A stretch of 32,025 bases of DNA from positions 1-32,025 of the forward strand of contig CAIYYW010000062.1 in assembly GCA_903930515.1 (NCBI GenBank), written 5' to 3'. A program made the translations under genes and the position numbers. This document shows, piece after piece, positions 1 through 6,783 of the stretch (positions are counted from its first letter, which is position 1; each line of letters opens with the position of its first letter). The notes beneath the pieces are model-generated. The model was not told where the DNA came from, searched no databases, and saw only the letters and a list, made by a program, of their open reading frames with translations. Source of the DNA: an uncultured delta proteobacterium. GTDB taxonomy: Bacteria > RBG-13-61-14 > DRUE01.

Positions 1-298
1 TGCTTTCCTCGGGCCGGGACGGAAGGGACTCCCATCCCGGATCCGGACTCGGGTCAGGTTGGACTAAAAATTCTATCTGTTGCCCGGGCCCGAAATAAAA
101 ATGGATCACTTCCGCCAGCCGGCTGCCGAATTTGTCCTCAATCCATTGCCGGCAGAACTGGTTGGGGACCTGAAGCCGGACCTGGTTCCCGACCCGGCCC
201 AGGAACTGGACCGCGCCGAACCAGTGCTCCGCGCCCTGATCCCCGTATTCCTTTTTTAACTGTTCTAATACTAAATTCCAGACTCCCGGGTCTTCCAT
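1..298 (-). CDS. dnaA: Chromosomal replication initiator DnaA, N-terminal part (gene runs off the left edge)
   Basis: Reading leftward from an ATG at 298, about 99 codons are open to the window edge. The product begins MEDPGVWNLVLEQLKKEYG and continues through HWFGAVQFLGRVGNQVRLQVPNQFC and a WIEDKFGSRLAEVI stretch. This is the DnaA domain I pattern (W, then a hydrophobic beta hairpin, then the 'P..F...WI...Y...L' helix), which handles self-association and helicase recruitment. The proline/serine-rich tail at the edge is the usual variable domain II linker; the AAA+ and box-binding domains lie outside. A strong ribosome site (TAGGAGG, about 303-309 on the minus strand) sits a few bases before the start and fixes it. 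DnaA-type boxes and a promoter lie just upstream, as is common for dnaA next to oriC. Confidence 0.88.
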   Translation of the reverse strand, partial: MEDPGVWNLVLEQLKKEYGDQGAEHWFGAVQFLGRVGNQVRLQVPNQFCRQWIEDKFGSRLAEVIHFYFGPGQQIEFLVQPDPSPDPGWESLPSRPEES

Positions 299-518
299 CC
301 CTGCCTCCTACTCTCCCGAACCGCCGGATGCCATTAAAATAAGCCGTTAAAATTATAAAGGAAAGTCCGAGCCTTTGCCCAAATCTCCCACAAATTTAAA
401 CACAACTTATCCACATCTGTGGAAAACCGTTTTCCAGGGCAAAAAATCCCCTTTTTAAGAGAACTTAAAAACAACTCGGACAAACCCACCCAAAGCAAGA
501 CCCCTTACGATGGACTTG

Positions 519-546
519 ATCTTAGGAATAAATAAAAGCTTGTCAA
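519..546 (-). promoter_or_regulatory. Putative sigma-70 promoter for dnaA
   Basis: On the minus strand a perfect -35 TTGACA (541-546) is followed after 16 bases by TAAGAT (519-524, 4 of 6 to consensus). Transcription would start near 511 and give a leader of about 210 bases that contains the paired DnaA boxes at 407-426, which would suit autoregulation by DnaA. Confidence 0.5.
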
Positions 547-563
547 GGGGAATAATTATCCCC
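547..563. promoter_or_regulatory. Near-palindrome abutting the dnaA -35 element
   Basis: GGGGAATAATTATCCCC is a palindrome except for one extra A in the left half. It lies immediately upstream of the -35 hexamer, a position suited to an operator or activator site. No known regulator is assigned. Confidence 0.25.
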
Positions 564-949
564 AAATCGGCTTGCTGGCAAACTAACAAAGGGGAGTTGC
601 CCGGGCGACGGCCTAACTTGCTGAAACTAAAAAAGCTTCTGCGAGCGAATGTAAGCGGGCGCACAATCTAATCTTTTGAGAAAAAAATTTTGTAACCCGC
701 TTTTCCACAGGTGTTTCCACCCGGCATTTTCATTAGAGCAATTTTTATGATCCCGGCCCGAACCGCTCCGATCCGCATAAATAAAGGGGATGACGGGCTT
801 GAGCGCAGGATTGAAAGCGGTTTCCAATCTCTCTCTCGCAGGCGCAGACCGGACCAACTGTTTAAAACTTTGCTAACGAGGCGGTCTTCTTTCCGGGTCT
901 TTTAGGGCGGGATCCGGGCTTAAATTTTAAAATTGAGGGCCGCTATTTT

Positions 950-3652
950 TTACTCCTTGAGCCGGTTCCGCCACTTCCAGATCAAATTCAACGCCTCCAG
1001 CGGAGAAAGCGTTTCCAACTCCAACTTCAACAGCTCCCGCTCCATTTCGGCCAAGGCGGGGTTATCATCCCTGGAAAATAAAACCATCTGATCCTTTCGG
1101 TCCTTAAGAATATCGGTTTTGCTCTTGCTCCAGACCGGTTTTCCGCTCTGGTCGTATTCGGCCAGTTCCAAATTTTTTAAAATCTCGCGCGCCCTTTCAA
1201 TCACCGGGTCCGGGATACCGGCCAGCTTGGACACCTGGATCCCGTAGCTCCGGCTGGTGCCGCCCTTGACCAGCTTGCGTAAAAAGATGATCTGGTCCTG
1301 CCATTCCTTGACCGCGATGTGATAGTTCTTGACCCGGCTCTTGGTCCCTTCCAGGTCCACCAGTTCGTGGTAGTGGGTGGCGAATAAAGTTTTGGCCTGA
1401 TGCTCGGGCTGGTCGTGGAGGTATTCCACCACCGCCCAGGCGATGCTCAACCCGTCATAGGTGCTGGTGCCCCTCCCGATCTCGTCCAGCAGAACCAGAC
1501 TGCGCTTGGTGGCGTAGCGGAGGATTTGCGCGGTCTCAATCATCTCCACCATAAAAGTTGACAGGCCGCGAACCAGGACATCGCTCGCGCCCACCCGGGT
1601 GAAAATCCGGTCCACGATCCCGATCCTAGCGCTGTCAGCTGGCACGAACGACCCGATCTGGGCCATCAGCGCGATCACCGCGGTCTGTCGCAAAACCGTG
1701 CTCTTGCCCGCCATATTCGGACCGGTGATGATCAAAATCTGATGGTCGGTTGAGTCAAGATAGATATCGTTCGGGATGAATTGCTCGCCCGGCCGGAGCG
1801 CCTCAATCACCGGATGCCTTCCCGCCTTGATCTCAATCACCTCTCCCTCGTCCACGGTCGGCCGCTGGTATCCCTTGCGCGCGGCCAGTTCGGCCAGCGA
1901 CAAAATCGCGTCCAGCCTCCCAATCTCCCGCGCGTTCTTCTTGATCCCCTCGGCCTGTCCCGCCACCTGCTCCCGCACCTGGCAGAACAGTTCATAGTTC
2001 AACTGCACCAGCCGGTCCTCAGCCGTCAGGATCTTCGCCTCCAGCTCCTTAAGTTCCGGGGTGATGAACCGCTCGGCGTTGACCAAGGTCTGTCGCCGCT
2101 GAAAATATTCAGGAACTAAATGCAGGTGCGGACGGGTAACCTCTATATAATATCCGAACACCTGGTTATACCCGACCTTCAAAACACCGATCCCGGTCTT
2201 TTGCTTCTCCTCCGTCTCGATCCGAGCCAAATATTTACGCGCGTCCCTCTGTAGCGCGGTCAGCTCGTCAACCTCCGGGTGGAAGCCGCTCTTGATCAAC
2301 CTCCCCTCGTGCAGGACCGATGGCGCCTCATTAGACAGCGCCCGTTCCAGGAGCAACGCCAGCTCAAGCATCGGGTCCAGGTTGCCGTTGATCTCTTCCA
2401 CCAGAACCGCCTTGAGCGCGGCCAGTAATTCCTTGAGCGCCGGGATAACCTTAAGGCTCTCCCGGATCCCGATCAAATCCCGCGCGTTCGCGCTCTTCAT
2501 GGACACCCGGGAAGAAAGCCGCTCCAGGTCCGAAATCCGCGCCAGTAAATTGCGCAGATCCAACCTGGCGATATGGGTGTCCTTTAATAGCTCAATCGCG
2601 TCCAGGCGCCGGTTGATTTTGGGAACCTCCAAAAGGGGATAGTTGAGCCAGTCCAGGATGGTCCGGCTGCCCATGGAGGTGATGCAGAGGTTGATCAGGT
2701 TGAAGAGCGATCCCAATTCCTTGCCCTCCCGCAAGGTCTTGACCAGTTCCAAATTACGCTTGGTCGCCTCGTCCAGGATCATATATTCCTGGAACTGGTA
2801 ATAGAGCAAATCAGTGATATGGCTTAAGGGAGCTTCCAATCGCGCCGGCTCCCCTCCCCCGACCTCGATCGCGGGCGCTTCCGCGCAAACCTGGGTATGC
2901 TCCAGATACCCGAGCAAAACCCCGCTCGCCTTGACCGCCTCTTCCCTGGAATCCAGCCCGAACCCGGACAAACTCTCCACCCCAAAATGCCGGCACAGCC
3001 TCTTTAAGTTCCGCTCATAGTCAAACTCCGTCTCCTCCAGCTTGTTCAGAAAGGGCGCCTCCCCTAGTTGGTTCAGATAGTCGTCCCAAGCCGGCTTGAA
3101 CTCCGGCGCGGCCAGGAGCCGCTCCAGGATAATCAACTCCTTCGGCTCCAATCTCCCCAACTCGTCAAAAAGCGAGTCCAGATTATTCAGCTCCGTGCAT
3201 TTGAATTCTCCGGTGGAAAAATCCAGTTGGGCCAGTCCGTAATTCCCCTGAAAATCAGTGGAAACCGCAACCAGAAATAAATGCAAATTATTTCCCAGAC
3301 TCTCCGGGTCCAGGACCGTCCCCGGAGTGATCACCCGGGTCACCGCCCTTCTCACAATCCCCTTGGCCTGCTTCGGGTCCTCCACCTGCTCGCAGATCGC
3401 AACCTTGAAACCCCGGCTAACCAGCCGCGCGAGATAGCCGTCCGCGCTATGATAGGGAACCCCGCAGAGCGGGACATCCTCTCCCCGGTGCCGGCCCCGG
3501 GTGGTCAGCGCGATCTCCAGCGCCTTGCTCGCGGTCTTGGCGTCTTCAAAAAACATTTCGTAGAAATCCCCCATCCGGAAAAACAAAATGCAGTCCGGAT
3601 ACTCCGCCTTCACCCGCAAATACTGCTCAATCGCCGGGGTAACCTTGTTCAT
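950..3652 (-). CDS. mutS: DNA mismatch repair protein MutS
   Basis: 900 residues, slightly longer than the roughly 850-residue norm. The N-terminus has the mismatch-recognition segment with the Phe-x-Glu wedge (GDFYEMFFEDA, F30-Y-E32). The ATPase domain has Walker A TGPNMAGKST (about 640-650), Walker B LVLLDEIGRGTSTYDG (about 715-730) and the FATHYHEL motif. The C-terminus ends in the typical 'LSPLEALNLIWKW' helix. MutS binds mispaired bases and recruits MutL. The start at 3652 fits the family (TPAIEQYLRVK...FFRMGDFYE) but has no Shine-Dalgarno sequence; a -10-like TATGTT ends only 8 bases before the ATG, so the message may be leaderless. The gene follows the TetR-type gene on the same strand after a gap of about 146 bases. 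Confidence 0.97.
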   Translation of the reverse strand: MNKVTPAIEQYLRVKAEYPDCILFFRMGDFYEMFFEDAKTASKALEIALTTRGRHRGEDVPLCGVPYHSADGYLARLVSRGFKVAICEQVEDPKQAKGIVRRAVTRVITPGTVLDPESLGNNLHLFLVAVSTDFQGNYGLAQLDFSTGEFKCTELNNLDSLFDELGRLEPKELIILERLLAAPEFKPAWDDYLNQLGEAPFLNKLEETEFDYERNLKRLCRHFGVESLSGFGLDSREEAVKASGVLLGYLEHTQVCAEAPAIEVGGGEPARLEAPLSHITDLLYYQFQEYMILDEATKRNLELVKTLREGKELGSLFNLINLCITSMGSRTILDWLNYPLLEVPKINRRLDAIELLKDTHIARLDLRNLLARISDLERLSSRVSMKSANARDLIGIRESLKVIPALKELLAALKAVLVEEINGNLDPMLELALLLERALSNEAPSVLHEGRLIKSGFHPEVDELTALQRDARKYLARIETEEKQKTGIGVLKVGYNQVFGYYIEVTRPHLHLVPEYFQRRQTLVNAERFITPELKELEAKILTAEDRLVQLNYELFCQVREQVAGQAEGIKKNAREIGRLDAILSLAELAARKGYQRPTVDEGEVIEIKAGRHPVIEALRPGEQFIPNDIYLDSTDHQILIITGPNMAGKSTVLRQTAVIALMAQIGSFVPADSARIGIVDRIFTRVGASDVLVRGLSTFMVEMIETAQILRYATKRSLVLLDEIGRGTSTYDGLSIAWAVVEYLHDQPEHQAKTLFATHYHELVDLEGTKSRVKNYHIAVKEWQDQIIFLRKLVKGGTSRSYGIQVSKLAGIPDPVIERAREILKNLELAEYDQSGKPVWSKSKTDILKDRKDQMVLFSRDDNPALAEMERELLKLELETLSPLEALNLIWKWRNRLKE

Positions 3653-3660
3653 CGCGGATT

Positions 3661-3689
3661 AACATACCAAAGGCGGCCTGAATTTTCCA
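3661..3689 (-). promoter_or_regulatory. Possible mutS promoter giving a leaderless message
   Basis: On the minus strand TGGAAA (3684-3689) and TATGTT (3661-3666) are 17 bases apart; each matches consensus at 4 of 6 positions or better. The predicted start point (about 3654) is 2 bases from the mutS ATG. Confidence 0.3.
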
Positions 3690-3798
3690 GTGGAAGATAC
3701 GGGTTGCTCATCGCGTTGGCCAGGAAATGGAACTGGGGCCTCCCGTTCAGCTGAAGAACCGGATGGGATGGCCGCGATCTCCACCAGTTGCTTTTTCC

Positions 3799-4398
3799 TT
3801 AAACCCCCAACTCCCGCGCGCGCAGCCCCTCAATGATCATCCCCAAAAGATCCTCAGTTTTCCTCTTCATTTCCTTCAGGCCGATCCCGCGCGAGAGCGC
3901 CATGTCCAGAGCGGCGATCAGATCGGCCAGGTTCCGGGCGATCTTGCCCGCGTCTTCAAACGCGAACAGCCCCTGGTCCTTCCCCTGTTCCAGGATCTCC
4001 GCGAGCAATTCCTGTTCCCGCCGGGCAAGTCTTCGCTCCTCCTTCTCCAGGCCCTCCCACCGGACCACGCCCGGATAAACCTTCAGTCGGCGGAGGTTCA
4101 ATAGCTCGCCCAACCCCCGCACCCGCTCCAGGAACAGAGCCTGCAACTTCAGAGCCGGGTTCTCGCATTCCGAAATCGCCCGGCTGATCCGGTTGAGCAA
4201 CTCGTTGGTCTCCCCCCGGATCACTGCTAAAAAAATGTCCCGCTTGTCCTCAAAATAATAATAGACCGTGCCCTTCCCAACCCCGGCCTGGAGCGCAATC
4301 TCGTCCATCGTGGTCTTCTTCGGGCCGAATCTTCCGAACAGTCCCCGGGCCGACTCCAGAATGTTTTCTTTCAACTCCTTTTCCCTTTTCCGCGCCAT
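3799..4398 (-). CDS. TetR/AcrR-family transcriptional regulator
   Basis: 199 residues from the ATG at 4398, chosen because AGGAGG stands 8 bases before it on the minus strand and because TetR proteins normally start with a short basic segment like MARKREKELKENI. The reading frame stays open upstream, but that part contains the promoter and operators. The N-terminal helix-turn-helix is clear (about residues 27-60: TTMDEIALQAGVGKGTVYYYFEDKRDIFLAVI); the rest is an all-helical ligand/dimer domain with no recognisable specificity. Two similar palindromes overlap its promoter, so autorepression is likely. Nearest potential targets are itself, mutS downstream and the divergent dksA cluster. The ligand is unknown. 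Confidence 0.9.
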   Translation of the reverse strand: MARKREKELKENILESARGLFGRFGPKKTTMDEIALQAGVGKGTVYYYFEDKRDIFLAVIRGETNELLNRISRAISECENPALKLQALFLERVRGLGELLNLRRLKVYPGVVRWEGLEKEERRLARREQELLAEILEQGKDQGLFAFEDAGKIARNLADLIAALDMALSRGIGLKEMKRKTEDLLGMIIEGLRARELGV

Positions 4399-4416
4399 TT
4401 GCCGATCCTCCTGATT

Positions 4417-4476
4417 TTCGACCAATTTAGTCAAATCGTCAAAATATAGTTTATCGCTTTTAGACCAGTTGGTCAA
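4417..4476 (-). promoter_or_regulatory. Promoter of the TetR-type gene with two operator palindromes
   Basis: On the minus strand TTGACC (4471-4476), a 17-base spacer and TAAACT (4448-4453) form a promoter. One palindrome, GACCA-AC-TGGTC with TTGAC...GTCtAA flanks (4460-4476), covers the -35. A similar site, GACTA-AAT-TGGTC (4417-4434), lies between the -10 and the ribosome site. The centres are about 42 bases apart, close to four helical turns, so two dimers could bind the same face. This is the typical layout of TetR-family autorepression. Confidence 0.6.
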
Positions 4477-4600
4477 GCGCAAAGCTTTTCTTGCCCCCGC
4501 CCTCAATGACGGGTCGGGCAGGATCGGAACCCAAGGCCGGTGAACCGGCCTGGAAAAGTGGAGGCGGGAGGGCAAAGTTTTTTCCGGGACGGTCGGGAAC

Positions 4601-4628
4601 TTGAAAGTTTCCGGAGATATGATATTTT
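4601..4628 (+). promoter_or_regulatory. Possible promoter for the dksA cluster
   Basis: TTGAAA (4601-4606), a 16-base spacer and TATTTT (4623-4628) precede the dksA ribosome site by about 20 bases. Upstream, a perfect inverted repeat GGCCGGT-GA-ACCGGCC (4535-4550) could form a hairpin; it has no T tract. Confidence 0.35.
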
Positions 4629-4659
4629 TAAAAGCTACTCTGGCAGAAGGAGGTTGTTG

Positions 4660-5034
4660 ATGCCGCAGAAAATGAACAAGAAGGATTTGGAAAATTTTCG
4701 GAAACTGTTGCTGCAACAGTTGCGCGAGTTGAAAGACAAACTGGGCGGGGCGGTGGACGAGCTTTCCGAGGAGCCGGAAATGATGGCGGACCTTTCGGAC
4801 CGGGCCACTGCGGAGACCGAGCTTCATTTTGACTTGCGGGTGAAAGACCGGGAGCAGAAGCTGATTGATAAAATCACCGAGGCGCTCGCCCGGATCGAGG
4901 AAGGCGGTTTCGGGGTTTGCGAGCGGTGCGGGGATCTGATCGAGCTGGAGCGGCTGAAAGCGCGTCCGATCGCCACGCTCTGCATTGATTGCAAGACCGA
5001 GCAGGAGCGGGACGAGAAGAGCCGGGGCGAATGA
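4660..5034 (+). CDS. dksA: DksA/TraR-family RNA polymerase-binding zinc-finger protein
   Basis: 124 residues, close to the size of short DksA proteins. The coiled-coil tip carries the DxxDxA motif (D44-L-S-D47-R-A49) that DksA inserts into the polymerase secondary channel, followed by the conserved LRVKDREQKLIDKI helix and a C4 zinc finger (C87, C90, C108, C111). In well-studied bacteria DksA acts with ppGpp to tune rRNA and amino-acid promoters. The start at 4660 is fixed by AGAAGGAGG six bases upstream; the frame is open further 5' but unlike the family. The stop overlaps the next start (ATGA at 5031-5034), indicating translational coupling with the BamD-like gene. Retention of the acidic tip and all four cysteines suggests an active DksA rather than a degenerate TraR-like copy. 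Confidence 0.92.
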   Translation: MPQKMNKKDLENFRKLLLQQLRELKDKLGGAVDELSEEPEMMADLSDRATAETELHFDLRVKDREQKLIDKITEALARIEEGGFGVCERCGDLIELERLKARPIATLCIDCKTEQERDEKSRGE

Positions 5035-5954
5035 AAAGACCCATCCTGCTTTTGCTCTTGCTCTGCCTGTTGCCGGGGGCGCGGGTCCTAAGCCAGCCGG
5101 AACCGCAATCGCCTTTTTACGAGCCGGGCGAGGGCGGGGGTCTTCGGAATTTGTTCAATCAAAAGGCCAAGGCGCCGGAGGCGGAAGAAGATTTATATCG
5201 GGAGGCCCTGGCGGACTTTGAAGGGAAACCGACCTGGCTGGCCCGGCAGAATCCGGAATCGGCGGAAAAGGCCAAGTCCGATAAAAACCTGCGCTGGCTC
5301 TATTACCGGACCAACTATCAGAGGAGCATAGAACTTTTTCAGAAACTGATCTACGAGTATCCCTTTACCAAGCATCTGGCCGAGGCGGAATTGGATATTG
5401 CGGAGGCCTATTATAAAACCAAGGACTATGAGATCGCGCTCCAGGCGTATCAGGATTTCCTGACCCGCCATCCCCGTCATCCCCAGGCCGAATACGCGCA
5501 TTTCCGGATCGGGTTGTGCCATTTCCAGGGGCGGCAGAAAAACCCGCTCCGCGACCAGAGCGAAACCGAGGCGGCCCGGGAGGCGTTCCAGACCTTGCTC
5601 CTGATGTACCCGGAAACCGGGTACCGGGCGGAGGCGGAAAAATATTCGGGGCAATGCGAGGAATTGCTGGCCACCCGGGAGATCAAGGTCGGGGATTTCT
5701 ATTATCAGGGCAAGGAATACTGGTCGGCCAGCCTGAGATACCGCCGCGCCTGGGTTGAATATCAGAACAGCAGCCGGACCGAGTATGCCTTGTTCCGGAC
5801 CGGGCTGTGCTTTCAGAAACTGGGCCGGACCGCGGACGCGCTCCGGACTTTTGGTGAATTCCAGGGCCGGTATCCGACCAGCAAATACCTGAATCAAACC
5901 GATCAATTGGTTAAGAAGTTGAATGAAAAGACCAAAAGTCCAGCGACCCCTTGA
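5031..5954 (+). CDS. BamD-like outer-membrane assembly TPR protein
   Basis: 307 residues with an N-terminal export signal (MKRPILLLLLLCLLPGARVLS) and several helical TPR-type repeats: YQRSIELFQKLIYEYPFTKHLAEAELDIAEAYY, YEIALQAYQDFLTRHPRHPQAEYAHFRIGLCHF, and a third near the C-terminus. The segment RDQSETEAAREAFQTLLLMYP followed by Y.AEAEK is very like the BamD signature (RDQT.T..A...F..L...YP.S.Y...A). BamD is a periplasmic lipoprotein of the BAM complex that inserts outer-membrane beta-barrels. Odd here: the signal has a cysteine inside its hydrophobic core but no good lipobox, so membrane anchoring is uncertain. It overlaps dksA by 4 bases and the next gene by 32 bases. A more general TPR (YbgF/CpoB-like) role is the main alternative. 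Confidence 0.75.
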   Translation: MKRPILLLLLLCLLPGARVLSQPEPQSPFYEPGEGGGLRNLFNQKAKAPEAEEDLYREALADFEGKPTWLARQNPESAEKAKSDKNLRWLYYRTNYQRSIELFQKLIYEYPFTKHLAEAELDIAEAYYKTKDYEIALQAYQDFLTRHPRHPQAEYAHFRIGLCHFQGRQKNPLRDQSETEAAREAFQTLLLMYPETGYRAEAEKYSGQCEELLATREIKVGDFYYQGKEYWSASLRYRRAWVEYQNSSRTEYALFRTGLCFQKLGRTADALRTFGEFQGRYPTSKYLNQTDQLVKKLNEKTKSPATP

Positions 5955-6714
5955 ATTTTTCCTGGTTTTTTGCCTGTTCCCGGTTATTTTAAGCTCCTGC
6001 TCATCCCATCGCCGGGAGGTTCAGGAACTGATGAATCGCTACCGGTCTTCAATCAATGACCAAAAGGCGGAAGCCTTCCTGGGTTGTTTCAGCCCGGCCT
6101 ATCCGGATTCCTTCCTGTTCGGCGAGCCTGCGGAAAAGCAGATCCGGATGGAGCTGAGCGGGTCCCATCCGCCCGGGCTTAAGATTTCCGATCAGAAGAT
6201 TGAGTTCGGCTCCGGTCAGGCCCGAGTCAGCCTCCGATATTTTTTAAGCCGGATTTCCGCGGGGCAGGGCAGGCAGGACCAGGGCCGGGAAGAGTTGATC
6301 CTGAAGCGGGGACCGGAGGGATGGCGGATTGAATCCGGCAGCGCGATTTACCAGATCCTGGCCGGCCGGGACCGGGAAGAGGATGAGATCCGGGCCTTGC
6401 TCCAGAAAAGGGTGCAGGCGCTCCGGGAGAAGGACCTGGAATTGTTCCGCGGCCTGGTTGACCCGCAATATAATTTCTCGGGCAAAAATTTTGAGCTGGT
6501 GGTCGCCGGGATGGAAAATACCTTCAATAATTACCAGCGGATAGAGTTGACCCTGGACCCGCCCAAACTCACCTTCTTTCCAGGCCGGGCCGACCTGGTG
6601 GAAGGGTTCCGGCTCCGGGCCTGGTCCCAAGAGAAACCGGTGGAATTCAACGACACCGAGAAGCTGGGCCTGACCAGGACCGGCCAGGGATGGAAAATCA
6701 GCAAGGGCCTGTAA
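5923..6714 (+). CDS. Predicted lipoprotein with two NTF2/SnoaL-like repeats, function unknown
   Basis: 263 residues. The N-terminus is a lipoprotein signal (hydrophobic core FFLVFCLFPVILSSC with an LSSC lipobox). The mature part seems to hold two similar halves: each begins with a helical 'V/I..LL..Y/R...I..K..E.F..C/LV.P.Y' pattern (about 30-60 and 155-185) and ends with a 'G.W.I..G' strand (GPEGWRIESGSA near 130; TGQGWKISKGL at the C-terminus). This is the pattern of NTF2/SnoaL-like cone folds, seen in tandem here. No catalytic residues are evident. It overlaps the BamD-like gene by 32 bases in another frame, so the two are surely co-transcribed, and an envelope role is likely. Confidence 0.78.
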   Translation: MKRPKVQRPLEFFLVFCLFPVILSSCSSHRREVQELMNRYRSSINDQKAEAFLGCFSPAYPDSFLFGEPAEKQIRMELSGSHPPGLKISDQKIEFGSGQARVSLRYFLSRISAGQGRQDQGREELILKRGPEGWRIESGSAIYQILAGRDREEDEIRALLQKRVQALREKDLELFRGLVDPQYNFSGKNFELVVAGMENTFNNYQRIELTLDPPKLTFFPGRADLVEGFRLRAWSQEKPVEFNDTEKLGLTRTGQGWKISKGL

Positions 6715-6721
6715 GCCCGAA

Positions 6722-6737
6722 TGTTTCACGGGAAACA
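6722..6737. promoter_or_regulatory. parS-like ParB-binding site 1
   Basis: TGTTTCACGGGAAACA matches the bacterial parS consensus TGTTTCACGTGAAACA at 15 of 16 positions. It lies 8 bases after the lipoprotein stop codon and about 6.4 kb from dnaA. Chromosomal parS sites cluster near the origin and load ParB for chromosome segregation. Confidence 0.75.
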
Positions 6738-6783
6738 TTCTTCCCGGGAAAAAGATCGCCCGGGAAAATTTTCTTGAGCCCCT

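Larger units (their letters stand above)
299..949. other. Gene-free region between dnaA and mutS: candidate replication origin (oriC) with DnaA boxes
   Basis: About 650 bases without a convincing gene. Two DnaA-type boxes stand head to head at 407-415 (TTATCCACA, perfect consensus on plus) and 418-426 (TTTTCCACA on minus), separated by 2 bases. A further TTTTCCACA lies at 701-709 on plus, followed at once by a degenerate TGTTTCCAC at 712-720. AT-rich stretches around 340-405 and 440-480 could serve as the unwinding element. Position directly upstream of dnaA is the commonest oriC location. The rest (about 720-940) shows nothing recognisable. The call is inference: no strand-skew or experimental support is available from the window. 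Confidence 0.62.

Noticed and set aside
711-905. Short open frames in the dnaA-mutS gap on both strands (455-664, 627-857, 711-905)
   Set aside because: No ribosome sites, no recognisable composition, and they overlap the DnaA-box region.
4535-4550. Perfect inverted repeat GGCCGGT-GA-ACCGGCC taken as a terminator
   Set aside because: No T tract on either strand and it lies between divergent genes where no transcript should end; left as an unexplained hairpin.
4399-4827. 143-residue N-terminal extension of the TetR-type frame
   Set aside because: It covers the promoter and operators, is unlike any TetR N-terminus, and a strong ribosome site precedes the inner ATG at 4398.
5193-5906. Long antisense frames opposite real genes (also 6244-6738, 14631-15428, 21694-22362, 26444-27127, 28803-29501, 29723-30370)
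   Set aside because: Shadows of GC-rich coding sequence on the other strand: low-complexity products, no ribosome sites, no family resemblance.
6738-6775. TTCCCGGGAA and CCCGGG palindromes next to parS site 1 as a terminator
   Set aside because: They have no loop or T tract; short CCCGGG palindromes are common in this GC-rich sequence.
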